A stretch of DNA of 64,000 nucleotides from positions 702,501 to 766,500 of the forward strand of contig NC_011420.2 of NCBI RefSeq assembly GCF_000016185.1, given 5' to 3'. The notes under the pieces are model-generated. The model did not search any database and was not told the origin of the DNA. It saw only the letters and a list, made by a program, of their open reading frames with translations. How positions within the stretch are numbered: the first letter of the stretch is position 1; every line of letters begins with the position of its first letter. Of the stretch, positions 32,932-51,053 are shown one piece after another. A program made the position numbers and the translations under genes. Source of the DNA: Rhodospirillum centenum SW. GTDB taxonomy: Bacteria; Pseudomonadota; Alphaproteobacteria; Azospirillales; Azospirillaceae.

Positions 32932-33277
32932 GCGGGATTCTCCGCTCGGTTCGGGATGCGGGGCAGCCTGCCCGTCCCGGCCCCACCGCCCTATGGCAGC
33001 ACGATGAAATGCCTGTCAGATCCCGTGGCTTCCGTCGGCCCCCGCATGGCGTCGGTCCGGCATGAACGGAATTTCATCCGGGTGCCATCGGCGCGGCCGT
33101 CCCCTGGGGCTAGCTTCCGCCCGTGTGATCCGTCCGGATACCGCGACGGGCCACACTGCTCGGCTGCTGAAGCCGACTGCCCCACCACGACTCGCAACGA
33201 CCGGGTACCGTCCCGGCACCCGGTCGTCCTTTCGCCACGGACTTTCTCGCTCCGCGGCCCTGGAGTAGCTTGCCGCC
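32932..33277. other. 346-base divergent region upstream of the two-component operon
   Basis: No gene is supported. ACGACCGGGT at 33197-33206 and ACCCGGTCGT at 33218-33227 form a perfect 10-bp inverted repeat with an 11-base spacer, 51 bases before the response-regulator ATG. It may be an autoregulatory operator or a leader hairpin. I could not find a convincing -35/-10 pair. Confidence 0.45.
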
Positions 33278-33955
33278 ATGAAGATCCTGGTGATCGAAGA
33301 CGACGCCGGCACGGCGGAGTACCTGACCAAGGGCCTGAAGGAGGCCGGCCACGTCGTCGATCATGCGGCGACGGGGAAGGACGGTCTGTTCCTGGCGGCG
33401 AGCGAGAGTTACGACGCGCTGGTGGTGGACAGGATGCTGCCCGGGCGCGACGGGCTGTCGGTGCTGGAGGTCTTGCGTGCCACCGGGAACGGCATTCCGG
33501 CTCTGGTCCTGAGTGCCCTGTCCAGCGTGGAGGACCGCGTGAAGGGCCTGCGTGCCGGCGCGGACGACTATCTTCCCAAGCCTTTCGCCTTCTCCGAACT
33601 GCTCGCGCGCCTGGACGCGCTGGAGCGGCGTGCCCGCGGCAGCGGGCCGGTGACGCGCCTGCAGGTGTCCGACCTGGAGATGGATCTGCTGGCGCGCAGC
33701 GTCTCGCGTGCCGGGCGGCCGGTCGATCTGCTGCCGCGGGAATTCCTGCTGCTGGAGTTCCTGATGCGCAACGCCGGCCATGTCGTGACCCGCACCATGC
33801 TGCTGGAGCGGGTCTGGGACTATCACTTCGACCCCCAGACGAACGTCATCGACGTCCATATCGCGCGGTTGCGCCAGAAGATCGACAAGGACCACCCGGC
33901 ACCGCTGATTCATACGGTGCGCGGGGCGGGCTACGTGCTCCGTGCTCCGGGCTAA
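33278..33955 (+). CDS. OmpR-family response regulator
   Basis: 225 residues. The receiver domain has the acidic pocket Glu7-Asp8-Asp9, the phospho-acceptor Asp51 (VVDRMLPG) and Lys101 (YLPKPF). The C-terminal winged helix carries VTRTMLLERVWDYHFDPQTN, NVIDVHIARLRQKID and TVRGAGYVL, which are family signatures. The sensor gene overlaps its end by 14 bases. The closest recognisable type is the large OmpR group that includes QseB/TctD/CopR; ligand and regulon are unknown. Confidence 0.92.
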   Translation: MKILVIEDDAGTAEYLTKGLKEAGHVVDHAATGKDGLFLAASESYDALVVDRMLPGRDGLSVLEVLRATGNGIPALVLSALSSVEDRVKGLRAGADDYLPKPFAFSELLARLDALERRARGSGPVTRLQVSDLEMDLLARSVSRAGRPVDLLPREFLLLEFLMRNAGHVVTRTMLLERVWDYHFDPQTNVIDVHIARLRQKIDKDHPAPLIHTVRGAGYVLRAPG

Positions 33956-35411
33956 CGTCCTGCGCACCACCGCCTTCAAGCTGGCGGGCTTCTATCTGGT
34001 GCTCTTCGTCTTTTCGACGGGGGCGGTGCTCGGTGTCGTCCACTGGTTCACCGCCGGCTTCATCCAGCGCCACACCGAGCAGACCATCCTGCTGGAACTG
34101 GGTGAACTGCGCGAGGCCGGGGCGTCGCGCGGGCGAGAGGCCCTGCTGGCGCTGCTGAAGGAGCGCGCCGATGTCCCCCGCACGGCGATGATCTACGCCG
34201 TGGCCGGCGCGGACGGCACCATCGCCGCGGGCAACCTTGCCGACTGGCCGGCCGGGGCGCGGCGGGGCTGGATCTCCTTCGAGATCCCGCAGACTTCCGA
34301 TTCGGCGGCGCCGCATCCGGCCATCGCCTTCGCCGATCCGTTACCGGACGGGGGCACGCTGCTGGTCGGGCATGACATGACCGAGCGCTACCTGCTGCGC
34401 GACCAGCTTCTCTCGGCCTTCTTCCGGGCCGTGTTCCTGGCCGTGCTGGTCGGTGCCGCCGGGGCCGCCCTGGTCGGACGCCGGGCGGCGGACCGGGTCG
34501 AGGCGATCAACGCCGCCATCGACCGGATCGCCGAGGGCGCCTTCTCCGACCGCATGCCGCTGGCCGGCACCGACGACGAGATCGACCGGCTGGCCGGCAA
34601 GCTCAACCGCATGCTTGACGAGATCGCCCGGCTGATGCGCGAGCTGCGGGAGGTGACGGACAATGTCGCCCACGACCTGCGCACCCCGCTGGCCCGACTC
34701 CGGGCCCGGCTGGAGCTGGCAGCGGCGGAGCCCGGCCTGCCGGTCGGGCACCAGGCGCTGCTGGACCAGACCATGGCGGAGATCGACCGGCTGCTGGAAA
34801 TCTTCGGCGCCATCCTCGCCATCGCGGCGGTGGAAGCCGGCGGGGCCCGGCGCGACTTCGCTCCGGTGGATCTGACCGCTCTCGTCCACGAGGTCGCGGA
34901 CCTCTACGGTCCGGTGGCGGAGGCCGCGGGACTCGACCTCGCGGTGGAGAAGGTGGGGCGGCCCGTCGTCGCCGGCAGCCGCCAGCTCCTGGCCCAGGCT
35001 CTCAGCAACCTCGTGGACAATGCGGTGAAGTATACGCCGGCCGGCGGTCGCATCCGGATCACGGCCCGCGAGGGGCAGCAGGGGTGCGAACTGGTGGTCA
35101 CCGATACCGGGCCAGGGATTCCTACCGACCAGCACGACCGGGTGCTGGAGCGATTCGTGCGCCTCGAATCGCACCGCGGCACGGCCGGGCACGGGCTCGG
35201 CCTCAGCCTCGTGGCTGCGGTCGTGCGTCTGCACGGCGCCACCCTGTCGCTGGAAGATGCGATGCCCGGACTGCGGGTCCGCCTGCGCCTCGGTCAACCG
35301 GGCTGGGGGAATGCGGACGCGACTCGGGAGGGGAAAGGGGCTGAACGCCCGGCGGCCGGAGGGATCGACCCGGCGCAGACCGGGCACCATGGTGCCGGCT
35401 GTCAGGATTGA
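33942..35411 (+). CDS. Sensor histidine kinase
   Basis: 489 residues beginning with GTG inside the regulator gene. TM1 (LAGFYLVLFVFSTGAVLGVV) and TM2 (FRAVFLAVLVGAAGAALVG, near residue 161) bracket a periplasmic sensor of about 120 residues. A HAMP domain follows, then the H-box NVAHDLRTPL with His244. The ATPase part has NLVDNAVKYTP (N), DTGPGIP (G1) and GTAGHGLGLSL (G2). The last 40 or so residues are low-complexity, and the stop at 35409-35411 lies within the antisense strand of tRNA-Thr. The kinase probably responds to an envelope signal. Confidence 0.9.
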   Translation: MLRANVLRTTAFKLAGFYLVLFVFSTGAVLGVVHWFTAGFIQRHTEQTILLELGELREAGASRGREALLALLKERADVPRTAMIYAVAGADGTIAAGNLADWPAGARRGWISFEIPQTSDSAAPHPAIAFADPLPDGGTLLVGHDMTERYLLRDQLLSAFFRAVFLAVLVGAAGAALVGRRAADRVEAINAAIDRIAEGAFSDRMPLAGTDDEIDRLAGKLNRMLDEIARLMRELREVTDNVAHDLRTPLARLRARLELAAAEPGLPVGHQALLDQTMAEIDRLLEIFGAILAIAAVEAGGARRDFAPVDLTALVHEVADLYGPVAEAAGLDLAVEKVGRPVVAGSRQLLAQALSNLVDNAVKYTPAGGRIRITAREGQQGCELVVTDTGPGIPTDQHDRVLERFVRLESHRGTAGHGLGLSLVAAVVRLHGATLSLEDAMPGLRVRLRLGQPGWGNADATREGKGAERPAAGGIDPAQTGHHGAGCQD

Positions 35412-35464
35412 ACTGACGACCTACCGCTTACAAGGCGGTTGCTCTACCGCTGAGCTAAGCCGGC
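35390..35464 (-). tRNA. tRNA-Thr (anticodon TGT)
   Basis: Read on the minus strand it begins GCCGGCTTAGCTC and ends AGCCGGCACCA with encoded CCA. The acceptor stem pairs fully, the anticodon stem is ACCGC/GCGGT around loop CTTGTAA, and the T arm is GTCAG-TTCAATC-CTGAC. Anticodon TGT reads ACA. It overlaps the end of the sensor-kinase frame by 22 bases on the opposite strand. Confidence 0.95.
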
Positions 35465-35521
35465 GCCGTGGCGGGGACCGGGGCGGCGTCTGGTCGCACG
35501 CCCCGGCCGGTGCCGGCAACA

Positions 35522-36553
35522 CTAGCGTCGCCGCGCCACCTCGTAAAGCGCCACTGCCGCGGCGTTGGAGACGTTCAGGCTGCCGACGGGGCCGCCGGTG
35601 GGCAGCCGCGCGATCTCGTCGCAGCGCTCCCCCGTCAGCCGCCGCAGCCCCTCGCCCTCGGAGCCCAGCACCAGCGCCGTGCGTCCGGTCAGGTCAACCT
35701 CGTGCAGGGGGCGGGCGCCGCTCTCGTCCAGGCCGACGGTCCAGAACCCGGCCTGCTTCAGCGTGTCCAATGCGCGCGCCAGATTCGTCACCCGCACCAG
35801 CGGCACGGCGTCCACCGCACCGGAGGCGGTCTTCGCCAGCACGCCCGTGACCGGCGGGGCATGGCGGTCCTGCACGATCACGGCCCTGGCCCCGAAGGCG
35901 GCGGCCGAGCGCATGATGGCGCCGACATTGTGCGGGTCGGTCACCTGGTCCAGCACGATCACCAGCGCCTGCGGCTCCGATTCGGCGGCGATGCAGACAT
36001 CCTCCACCGCGACCTCGGGCAACGGTGCGGTGTCCAGGGCCACGCCCTGATGCACGGCGCCGGGGGGCAGCAGCTTGTCCAGTTCCTCCTTCTCCAGGAA
36101 GGTCGGGTCCGGCCGCTCCAGTCCCAGCTCCGCCGCGCGCTGCACGGCGCCGTCCAGCGCGGCCAGGGCCGATTCGGTGACATAGAGGCCGCGGCAGCGC
36201 CGCTCCGGATTGATCCACGCCGCGGCGACGGGATGCAGCCCGTAGATCAGGTTGTGCCGGTTGACGCCCGGACGCACGCCAGCGCCGGCACCGGGGGCCG
36301 CGGGGGAATCGGCAGGCGTGCGGGGGGCGGGCTTGCCGGCCGGCCGCGCGCCGCGCTCGGGCGCGCCCGTGCGGGCCGGCTCCTTGGCGGGCCGAGGGGC
36401 GGCACCCGCGGGCTTGCCGGACCGGCGCACCGGCGTGCCGGCATCGGCGGATGATTCGGAACGGACGCCGGACGGGCGGCGGCCGGGCTGGCCGGGGGAG
36501 GGCGCGCGGCCCCCGGACCGACCGGAACGGGAGGGGGATCGGGTATTCTTCAT
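35522..36553 (-). CDS. rlmB: 23S rRNA (guanosine-2'-O)-methyltransferase RlmB
   Basis: 343 residues. After about 100 residues of basic, Pro/Ala/Gly-rich disordered sequence comes a SpoU substrate-binding domain (IYGLHPVAAAWINPERRC). The SPOUT knot domain follows, with motif 1 LDQVTDPHNVGAIMRSAAAF, motif 2 LVLGSEGEGLRRL and motif 3 LPTGGPVGSLNVSNAAAVALYE. It methylates the conserved G2251 of 23S rRNA. The ATG at 36553 has AAGGA upstream; another ATG nine bases earlier is less well placed. The N-terminal tail is longer than in E. coli TrmH/RlmB. Confidence 0.92.
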   Translation of the reverse strand: MKNTRSPSRSGRSGGRAPSPGQPGRRPSGVRSESSADAGTPVRRSGKPAGAAPRPAKEPARTGAPERGARPAGKPAPRTPADSPAAPGAGAGVRPGVNRHNLIYGLHPVAAAWINPERRCRGLYVTESALAALDGAVQRAAELGLERPDPTFLEKEELDKLLPPGAVHQGVALDTAPLPEVAVEDVCIAAESEPQALVIVLDQVTDPHNVGAIMRSAAAFGARAVIVQDRHAPPVTGVLAKTASGAVDAVPLVRVTNLARALDTLKQAGFWTVGLDESGARPLHEVDLTGRTALVLGSEGEGLRRLTGERCDEIARLPTGGPVGSLNVSNAAAVALYEVARRR

Positions 36554-36626
36554 GCGGCGCATCCTTGCCCAGCTTTAATGCTGTTGCCAGCCGTATCAGA
36601 TGCTCGGGGGGCATGCGAGATTGCCG

Positions 36627-36654
36627 TTGACACGCCGAACTTTATTCGCATAGT
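36627..36654 (+). promoter_or_regulatory. Promoter of the tRNA-Tyr/tRNA-Gly/tuf operon
   Basis: TTGACA at 36627-36632, 16 bases, then CATAGT at 36649-36654, about 43 bases upstream of tRNA-Tyr. A consensus -35 of this kind suits a stable-RNA promoter. Confidence 0.7.
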
Positions 36655-36696
36655 GCGGCTTCTCCGTTTCCGGCCCCGGCCGGTTGCGCGGCCTTC

Positions 36697-36782
36697 GGAA
36701 GGGTGGCCGAGTGGTTAAAGGCAGCAGACTGTAAATCTGCCCGCGACAGCGTACGTAGGTTCGAATCCTACCCCTTCCACCA
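36697..36782 (+). tRNA. tRNA-Tyr (anticodon GTA)
   Basis: Acceptor GGAAGGG pairs with CCCTTCC, discriminator A and encoded CCA. The anticodon arm CAGACTGTAAATCTG gives GTA. The long variable arm is as expected for bacterial tRNA-Tyr. Confidence 0.97.
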
Positions 36783-36904
36783 ATTCCGGCGCGCCCCATC
36801 TCATCGGAGATCGATGGGATGGGCGCGCCGCTCCGCGCAGGCACCGGGTTCGGCGTGACTGTTCGGACGAGTTCTGGGTCGGAATCCTGTTGGGACGAGT
36901 TCAG

Positions 36905-36978
36905 GCGGGTGTAGCTCAATGGTAGAGCAGAAGCCTTCCAAGCTTACGACGGGGGTTCGATTCCCCTCACCCGCTCCA
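36905..36978 (+). tRNA. tRNA-Gly (anticodon TCC)
   Basis: Acceptor GCGGGTG pairs with CACCCGC, discriminator T and encoded CCA. Loop CTTCCAA gives TCC. It lies 59 bases before the first tuf gene, the same neighbour as in E. coli (glyT-thrT-tufB). Confidence 0.97.
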
Positions 36979-37037
36979 GAGTCGTGAACGTCATACGTCT
37001 CCGTCGGAACACACCTTAGGCAAGGGCGAACAAGGCT

Positions 37038-38225
<1,188 letters not shown>

Positions 38226-38250
38226 TCCTGCGCGCCTCTGTGCGTCGGAC

Positions 38251-38287
38251 AGCAAGGGCCGCCCATCGGGCGGCCCTTTGCTTTTTA
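38251..38287 (+). terminator. Intrinsic terminator after tuf copy 1
   Basis: AGCAAGGGCCGCCC at 38251-38264 pairs with GGGCGGCCCTTTGCT at 38268-38282 around loop ATC, with TTTTAT following. Confidence 0.9.
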
Positions 38288-38333
38288 TAGAGAGTGTCGT
38301 TAAGATTTTCCGGGTTTGCGGCGATTCTGCCTG

Positions 38334-38362
38334 TTGCCTTCCGCGGCTACATGCGGTAGATA
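38334..38362 (+). promoter_or_regulatory. Possible promoter of tRNA-Trp/secE/nusG
   Basis: TTGCCT at 38334-38339, 17 bases, then TAGATA at 38357-38362. The -10 matches poorly, but it lies between a terminator and tRNA-Trp, where a promoter is required. Confidence 0.35.
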
Positions 38363-38451
38363 CCCGCTCTCCCCGCAGCCTGACGGGGTGAGGGGCGTGT
38401 TGCCCGGCGGCTACCGCCGCGGGCGGGGCGCCACCGGACAGAGTTCCGTTT

Positions 38452-38527
38452 AGGAGTGTAGCTCAACTGGTAGAGCACCGGTCTCCAAAACCGGGGGTTG
38501 GGGGTTCGAGCCCCTCCACTCCTGCCA
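38452..38527 (+). tRNA. tRNA-Trp (anticodon CCA)
   Basis: Acceptor AGGAGTG pairs with CACTCCT, discriminator G and encoded CCA. Loop CTCCAAA gives CCA, the single tryptophan anticodon. The tRNA-Trp to secE order is common in proteobacteria. Confidence 0.97.
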
Positions 38528-38633
38528 CTCTTCGGCGACGCCCCTGCGGGTGGCGCCAGGGGCGGTAGGCTGATACGGATCGGCTGAAGCGGATCGAACG
38601 AAGCACGCAACCAGAGTGGTGGCTCAAGCCGAC

Positions 38634-38831
38634 ATGGCGAAGACCAGTCCCGCCGAATTCATGCGCGAGGTCCGCCGCGAGGTGGCCAAGGTCACGTGGC
38701 CGACGCGCAAGGAGACGACCGTGTCCACCGTGATGGTCTTCGTCATGGTGATCCTCGCGGCCGTCTTCTTCCTGCTGGCCGACCAGTTCATCTCGTTCGC
38801 CATCCGCCTCATCCTCGGGATCGGGGGCTGA
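38634..38831 (+). CDS. secE: Preprotein translocase subunit SecE
   Basis: 65 residues, the short single-helix SecE form. EFMREVRREVAKVTWPTRKE is the conserved amphipathic region, and VFVMVILAAVFFLLADQFIS the membrane helix. It clamps SecY. ATG at 38634 is preferred; a GTG 18 bases earlier is in frame. Confidence 0.95.
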   Translation: MAKTSPAEFMREVRREVAKVTWPTRKETTVSTVMVFVMVILAAVFFLLADQFISFAIRLILGIGG

Positions 38832-38834
38832 TCG

Positions 38835-39365
38835 ATGGCGGCGCGTTGGTACGTGGTCCACGTCTACTCCGGCTTCGAGAAGAAGGTCGCCCAGGCGATC
38901 CGCGAGAAGGCCGGGCAGAAGGGGCTGGAAGAGAAGTTCGAGGAAATCCTCGTCCCGACGGAGGAGATCGTCGAGGTCCGTCGCGGCGCCAAGGTCAATG
39001 CCGAGCGCAAGTTCTTCCCCGGCTACGTGCTGGTGAAGATGGAGCTGCAGGACGAGACCTGGCACCTGGTCAAGAACACGCCGAAGGTCACGGGGTTCCT
39101 GGGTGGGGGCGGCAAGCCCCAGCCGATCTCCGAAGGCGAGGCGATGCGCATCCTGAACCAGGTCAAGGAAGGCATCGAGCGGCCGAAGCCGTCGATCCAG
39201 TTCGAGGTGGGCGAGCAGGTCCGTGTCACGGACGGTCCCTTCACCTCCTTCACCGGGTATGTCGAGGAAGTCGACGAGGACAAGGCGCGGGTCAAGGTCG
39301 CTGTGTCGATCTTCGGGCGCGCCACGCCGGTCGAACTCGAATATACGCAGGTCGAGAAAGTCTAG
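38835..39365 (+). CDS. nusG: Transcription termination/antitermination factor NusG
   Basis: 176 residues. The N-terminal NGN domain has [17 protein letters not shown] and FPGYVLVKM. The C-terminal KOW domain has [20 protein letters not shown]. It binds RNA polymerase and Rho or S10. It begins three bases after secE, and a hairpin after it precedes rplK. Confidence 0.96.
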   Translation: MAARWYVVHVYSGFEKKVAQAIREKAGQKGLEEKFEEILVPTEEIVEVRRGAKVNAERKFFPGYVLVKMELQDETWHLVKNTPKVTGFLGGGGKPQPISEGEAMRILNQVKEGIERPKPSIQFEVGEQVRVTDGPFTSFTGYVEEVDEDKARVKVAVSIFGRATPVELEYTQVEKV

Positions 39366-39375
39366 TTTCAAGTGT

Positions 39376-39404
39376 CGGCCCCGCTTCGGCGGGGCCGGCT
39401 TTTG
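39376..39404 (+). terminator. Hairpin with U-run between nusG and rplK
   Basis: CGGCCCCGC and GCGGGGCCG (39376-39384 and 39389-39397) form a 9-bp stem on a TTCG loop, followed by GCTTTTG. It may terminate or attenuate part of the transcripts. Confidence 0.75.
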
Positions 39405-39481
39405 CGCGTGGGAGGCAGGCCATAGCCGCACCACGCATCCCGGCGGCCCCGGAGCCCGGGGCCGGCAACTGAGGACGTATC

Positions 39482-39916
39482 ATGGCGAAGAAAATCGTCG
39501 GTTACATCAAGCTCCAGGTTCCGGCCGGCAAGGCGAACCCGTCGCCGCCGATCGGTCCGGCGCTGGGTCAGCGCGGCCTGAACATCATGGAGTTCGTGAA
39601 GCAGTTCAACGCCAAGACGGCCGACCTGGAACAGGGGATGCCCATCCCCGTGGTCATTACGGCCTACGGCGACCGTACCTTCACCTTCGTCACCAAGACC
39701 CCGCCGATCACCTACTTCCTGAAGAAGGCGGCCGGCATCGACAAGGGCAGCGCGACCGTCGGCCGGTCCGGCCCGGTCGGTCGTGTGACCATGGAACAGG
39801 TCCGCGACATCGCGACCAAGAAGATGAAGGACCTGAACGCCAACGATGTGGAGGGCGCCGCCCGCATGATCGTCGGCTCCGCCCGTTCGATGGGCATCGA
39901 AGTGGTGGAGGGCTGA
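39482..39916 (+). CDS. rplK: 50S ribosomal protein L11
   Basis: 144 residues, the standard size. The N-terminal domain has [20 protein letters not shown] and the C-terminal RNA-binding domain ends with [21 protein letters not shown]11 sits at the GTPase-associated centre of 23S rRNA. It starts the L11 operon. Confidence 0.97.
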
Positions 39917-39920
39917 TATC

Positions 39921-40628
39921 ATGGCGAAGCTCGGCAAGCGCCTGAAGAAGGCCGTTTCGACCGTCGACCGCGACAAGTTCTACGCGCTGGACGAGGCCGT
40001 GAAGACGGTCAGGTCCAATGCCACCGCGAAGTTCGATGAGACCGTCGAGATTGCGATGAATCTCGGCATCGACCCGCGTCACGCCGACCAGATGGTCCGC
40101 GGCATGGTCCAGCTCCCGAACGGCACCGGCAAGACCGTGCGCGTCGCCGTGTTCGCCCGCGCCGGCAAGGCTGACGAAGCCCTGGCTGCAGGGGCCGACA
40201 TCGTCGGCGCCGAGGATCTGGCGGACAAGATCCAGGCCGGTGAGTTCAACTTCGACCGCTGCATCGCCACCCCGGACATGATGGGCGTGGTCGGTCGGCT
40301 CGGTAAGATCCTCGGCCCGCGCGGCCTGATGCCGAACCCGAAGCTGGGCACCGTGACCCCGAACGTCGCCGAGGCCGTGAAGGCTGCCAAGGGCGGTGCG
40401 GTGGAGTTCCGGGCCGAGAAGACCGGCATCGTGCATGCCGGCGTCGGCAAGGCCAGCTTCTCCGAGCAGGCGCTCGAAGAGAACATCCGCGCCTTCGTCT
40501 CGGCCATCAACCGGGCGAAGCCGTCGGGTGCCAAGGGCACCTACATCGAGAAGGTCTCCCTCAGCTCCACCATGGGCCCGGGCATCAAGCTCGACATTCC
40601 GGCCCTGGTGGCGTCGCTGGGCGGCTGA
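39921..40628 (+). CDS. rplA: 50S ribosomal protein L1
   Basis: 235 residues. Signatures include [41 protein letters not shown] and [18 protein letters not shown]1 forms the mobile stalk at the E site and, in many bacteria, represses its own mRNA. Four bases separate it from rplK. Confidence 0.97.
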   Translation: MAKLGKRLKKAVSTVDRDKFYALDEAVKTVRSNATAKFDETVEIAMNLGIDPRHADQMVRGMVQLPNGTGKTVRVAVFARAGKADEALAAGADIVGAEDLADKIQAGEFNFDRCIATPDMMGVVGRLGKILGPRGLMPNPKLGTVTPNVAEAVKAAKGGAVEFRAEKTGIVHAGVGKASFSEQALEENIRAFVSAINRAKPSGAKGTYIEKVSLSSTMGPGIKLDIPALVASLGG

Positions 40629-40960
40629 TCCGAATTTCCCGCGGGCGGGTGACCGTCCGCGGGACCGGGTGCTTGGGGGCGACCCCGGAGCACCCACCCT
40701 GTCCGAGATTGCGGGCGCCGCGGCGGGCGTCTTCCGGCAACGGAACCCCGCCAACGCTTAATCGCCCAGCCTGCATGAGACGGGAGCAGAGCACGGAGTT
40801 TCCGGGTCGGACGGGTTCCCCGCCTCGCCTGGGCATGATGGCTTGTCGCTTCTGGGACAGGTGAACCGGGACTCGATCCGGTCGCCAACCGGAAAAGGTC
40901 TCAAGCGTGAACCGGGACGGACGGCGTTCGCGCCGATCGTCCCAGTTTTGGAGGCGAACC
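40629..40960 (+). promoter_or_regulatory. Leader of the rplJL-rpoBC segment (L10-leader type)
   Basis: 332 bases without a gene. This position carries the structured L10 leader in most bacteria, where L10-L7/L12 represses its own translation. Several G+C-rich complementary stretches are visible, and GGAGG lies just before rplJ. I could not confirm the conserved kink-turn by eye, so the call rests on position. A promoter for rplJ may also be inside. Confidence 0.45.
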
Positions 40961-41479
40961 GTGGACCGTACACAAAAGGAAGCGACGGTCGCGGCCCTTA
41001 ATTCTTCCTTGCAGGAAGCCGGCCTTATCATCGTCACCAAGCAGAGCGGGATGACGGTGGCTGAGGTGACGGACCTGCGCCGGAAGATGCGGGCCGCGGG
41101 CTGCAGCTTCAAAGTGACCAAGAACCGGCTCGCCCGCATCGCCCTCAAGGGTACGCAGTTCGAGACGCTGGACGGCTTCTTCAAGGGCCCGACGGCGATC
41201 GCCTACTCGAAGGACCCGGTGGCGGCGGCCAAGGTGGCCGTCGACTATGCCAAGACCAACGACAAGTTCCAGATCGTCGGTGGCGGCCTGCCGGGGCTCA
41301 AGCTGGACAGCCAGGGCGTCGATGCCCTGTCCAAGCTGCCTTCGCTGAACGAACTGCGCGCCTCGCTGCTCGGCATGATCCAGACGCCCGCGACCCGTAT
41401 CGCCGGCGTCCTTCAGGCCCCGGGCGGCCAGGTGGCCCGCGTTCTCGCGGCCTACGCCAAGAAGGACGAGGCGGCGTGA
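40961..41479 (+). CDS. rplJ: 50S ribosomal protein L10
   Basis: 172 residues from GTG at 40961 after GGAGGCGAACC; longer frames are not supported because the family starts at VDRTQKEATVAALN. The body has FKVTKNRLARIALKGTQF. L10 anchors L7/L12 dimers to form the stalk base. It is the autoregulator of this segment. Confidence 0.96.
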   Translation: MDRTQKEATVAALNSSLQEAGLIIVTKQSGMTVAEVTDLRRKMRAAGCSFKVTKNRLARIALKGTQFETLDGFFKGPTAIAYSKDPVAAAKVAVDYAKTNDKFQIVGGGLPGLKLDSQGVDALSKLPSLNELRASLLGMIQTPATRIAGVLQAPGGQVARVLAAYAKKDEAA

Positions 41480-41524
41480 GCTGCCGATCCTGTACGACTC
41501 ATACTGTGATTTCTGGAGACCATC

Positions 41525-41905
41525 ATGTCCAAGCTTGAGAAGCTGGTTGAAGACCTGTCCGCCCTGACCGTCCTGGAGGCCGCCGAGCTCTCCAAGATGC
41601 TCGAGGAGAAGTGGGGCGTGTCCGCCGCTGCTCCGGTCGCCGTCGCCGCTGCTCCGGCCGCCGCTGCCGCCGCTGCCGCCCCGGTCGAGGAGCAGACCGA
41701 GTTCACCGTCATCCTCGTCGATGGCGGCGACAAGAAGATCAACGTGATCAAGGAAGTCCGCGCCATCACCAACCTCGGCCTGAAGGAAGCCAAGGATCTG
41801 GTCGAGGGTGCGCCGAAGACCGTCAAGGAAGGCGCGACCAAGGACGAAGCCGCCAAGATCAAGAAGCAGCTTGAAGAGGCGGGCGCCAAGGTCGACATTA
41901 AGTAA
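41525..41905 (+). CDS. rplL: 50S ribosomal protein L7/L12
   Basis: 126 residues. The N-terminal dimer helix ([19 protein letters not shown]), an Ala/Pro-rich hinge near residues 35-55, and the C-terminal domain with [20 protein letters not shown] are as expected. Two copies or more bind each L10. A ribosome-binding GGAG is nine bases before the ATG. Confidence 0.98.
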
Positions 41906-42255
41906 GTCCGATTTGAGCGACGTAGCGAACCACATTCCGACGCTGGACGGTGGCCGACCCGGAAGGGCGTGCCGCCGCCCGGCGTCGTCTGTCTTTTCCG
42001 GTGGGGGGCGCATCATCCCCGCCGGGCCCTTACCGCAGGCCGGGCCCGCGCCCAGCCCGCGGACCATAAGTCGCCGGAGCGGCCGCAGCCTGTGGCCATC
42101 GGGTGACCGATTGACGTACCCGGCGCGGGCGAGCGGCGGCCCTTCGAGGCCTGCCGCCCGCGCCGATTCGCGTTTCGACCGAAGCACCGGCCGGGCAGGG
42201 CAGTCCGGGCGGGGCTGCGGGCGCACTGAACCGGGCGAGTTCACGAGAGGCACTG
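41906..42255. other. 350-base rplL-rpoB spacer
   Basis: No gene is seen. In other bacteria this spacer contains a partial terminator and RNase III site. Here there are several short G+C-rich hairpins (for example around 41965-41990, followed at a distance by CTTTT), but no typical stem with a U-run. Confidence 0.4.
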
Positions 42256-46449
<4,194 letters not shown>

Positions 46450-46482
46450 TCGTCTGGATCGTCACGCGGGCGGGGTGGCTGA

Positions 46483-50850
<4,368 letters not shown>

Positions 50851-50876
50851 GGCCGCCCCTGTCCACAGCATTGACG

Positions 50877-50907
50877 AAGGGCCGTCCCGCGAGGGGCGGC
50901 CCTTTTT
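50877..50907 (+). terminator. Intrinsic terminator after rpoC
   Basis: AAGGGCCGTCCC at 50877-50888, loop GCGA, and GGGGCGGCCC up to 50902, followed by five T. It closes the rplKAJL-rpoBC transcript and separates it from hipBA. Confidence 0.9.
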
Positions 50908-50990
50908 CTTTCCGGTCTCTGGATCGACGACGATCGGCCGATCCCGGTTCGGCAGGGCGGGCGGTCCGCGCTGCTCTCTGAACAGGCCTA

Positions 50991-51011
50991 TATAATTGCT
51001 CTTTAATGAGC
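50991..51011 (+). promoter_or_regulatory. -10 element and palindrome upstream of hipB
   Basis: TATAAT at 50991-50996 is a perfect -10; no good -35 is visible 16-18 bases upstream. Immediately after it GCTCTTTAATGAGC (50998-51011) is a palindrome with 12 of 14 positions symmetrical, placed at the expected start of transcription. It could be the operator for HipB. The stretch 50988-51045 is markedly A+T-rich compared with its surroundings. Confidence 0.5.
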
Positions 51012-51053
51012 TATTATGGCTCCGAGAGCGTATTAACTGTTCATGGTTGAGCA

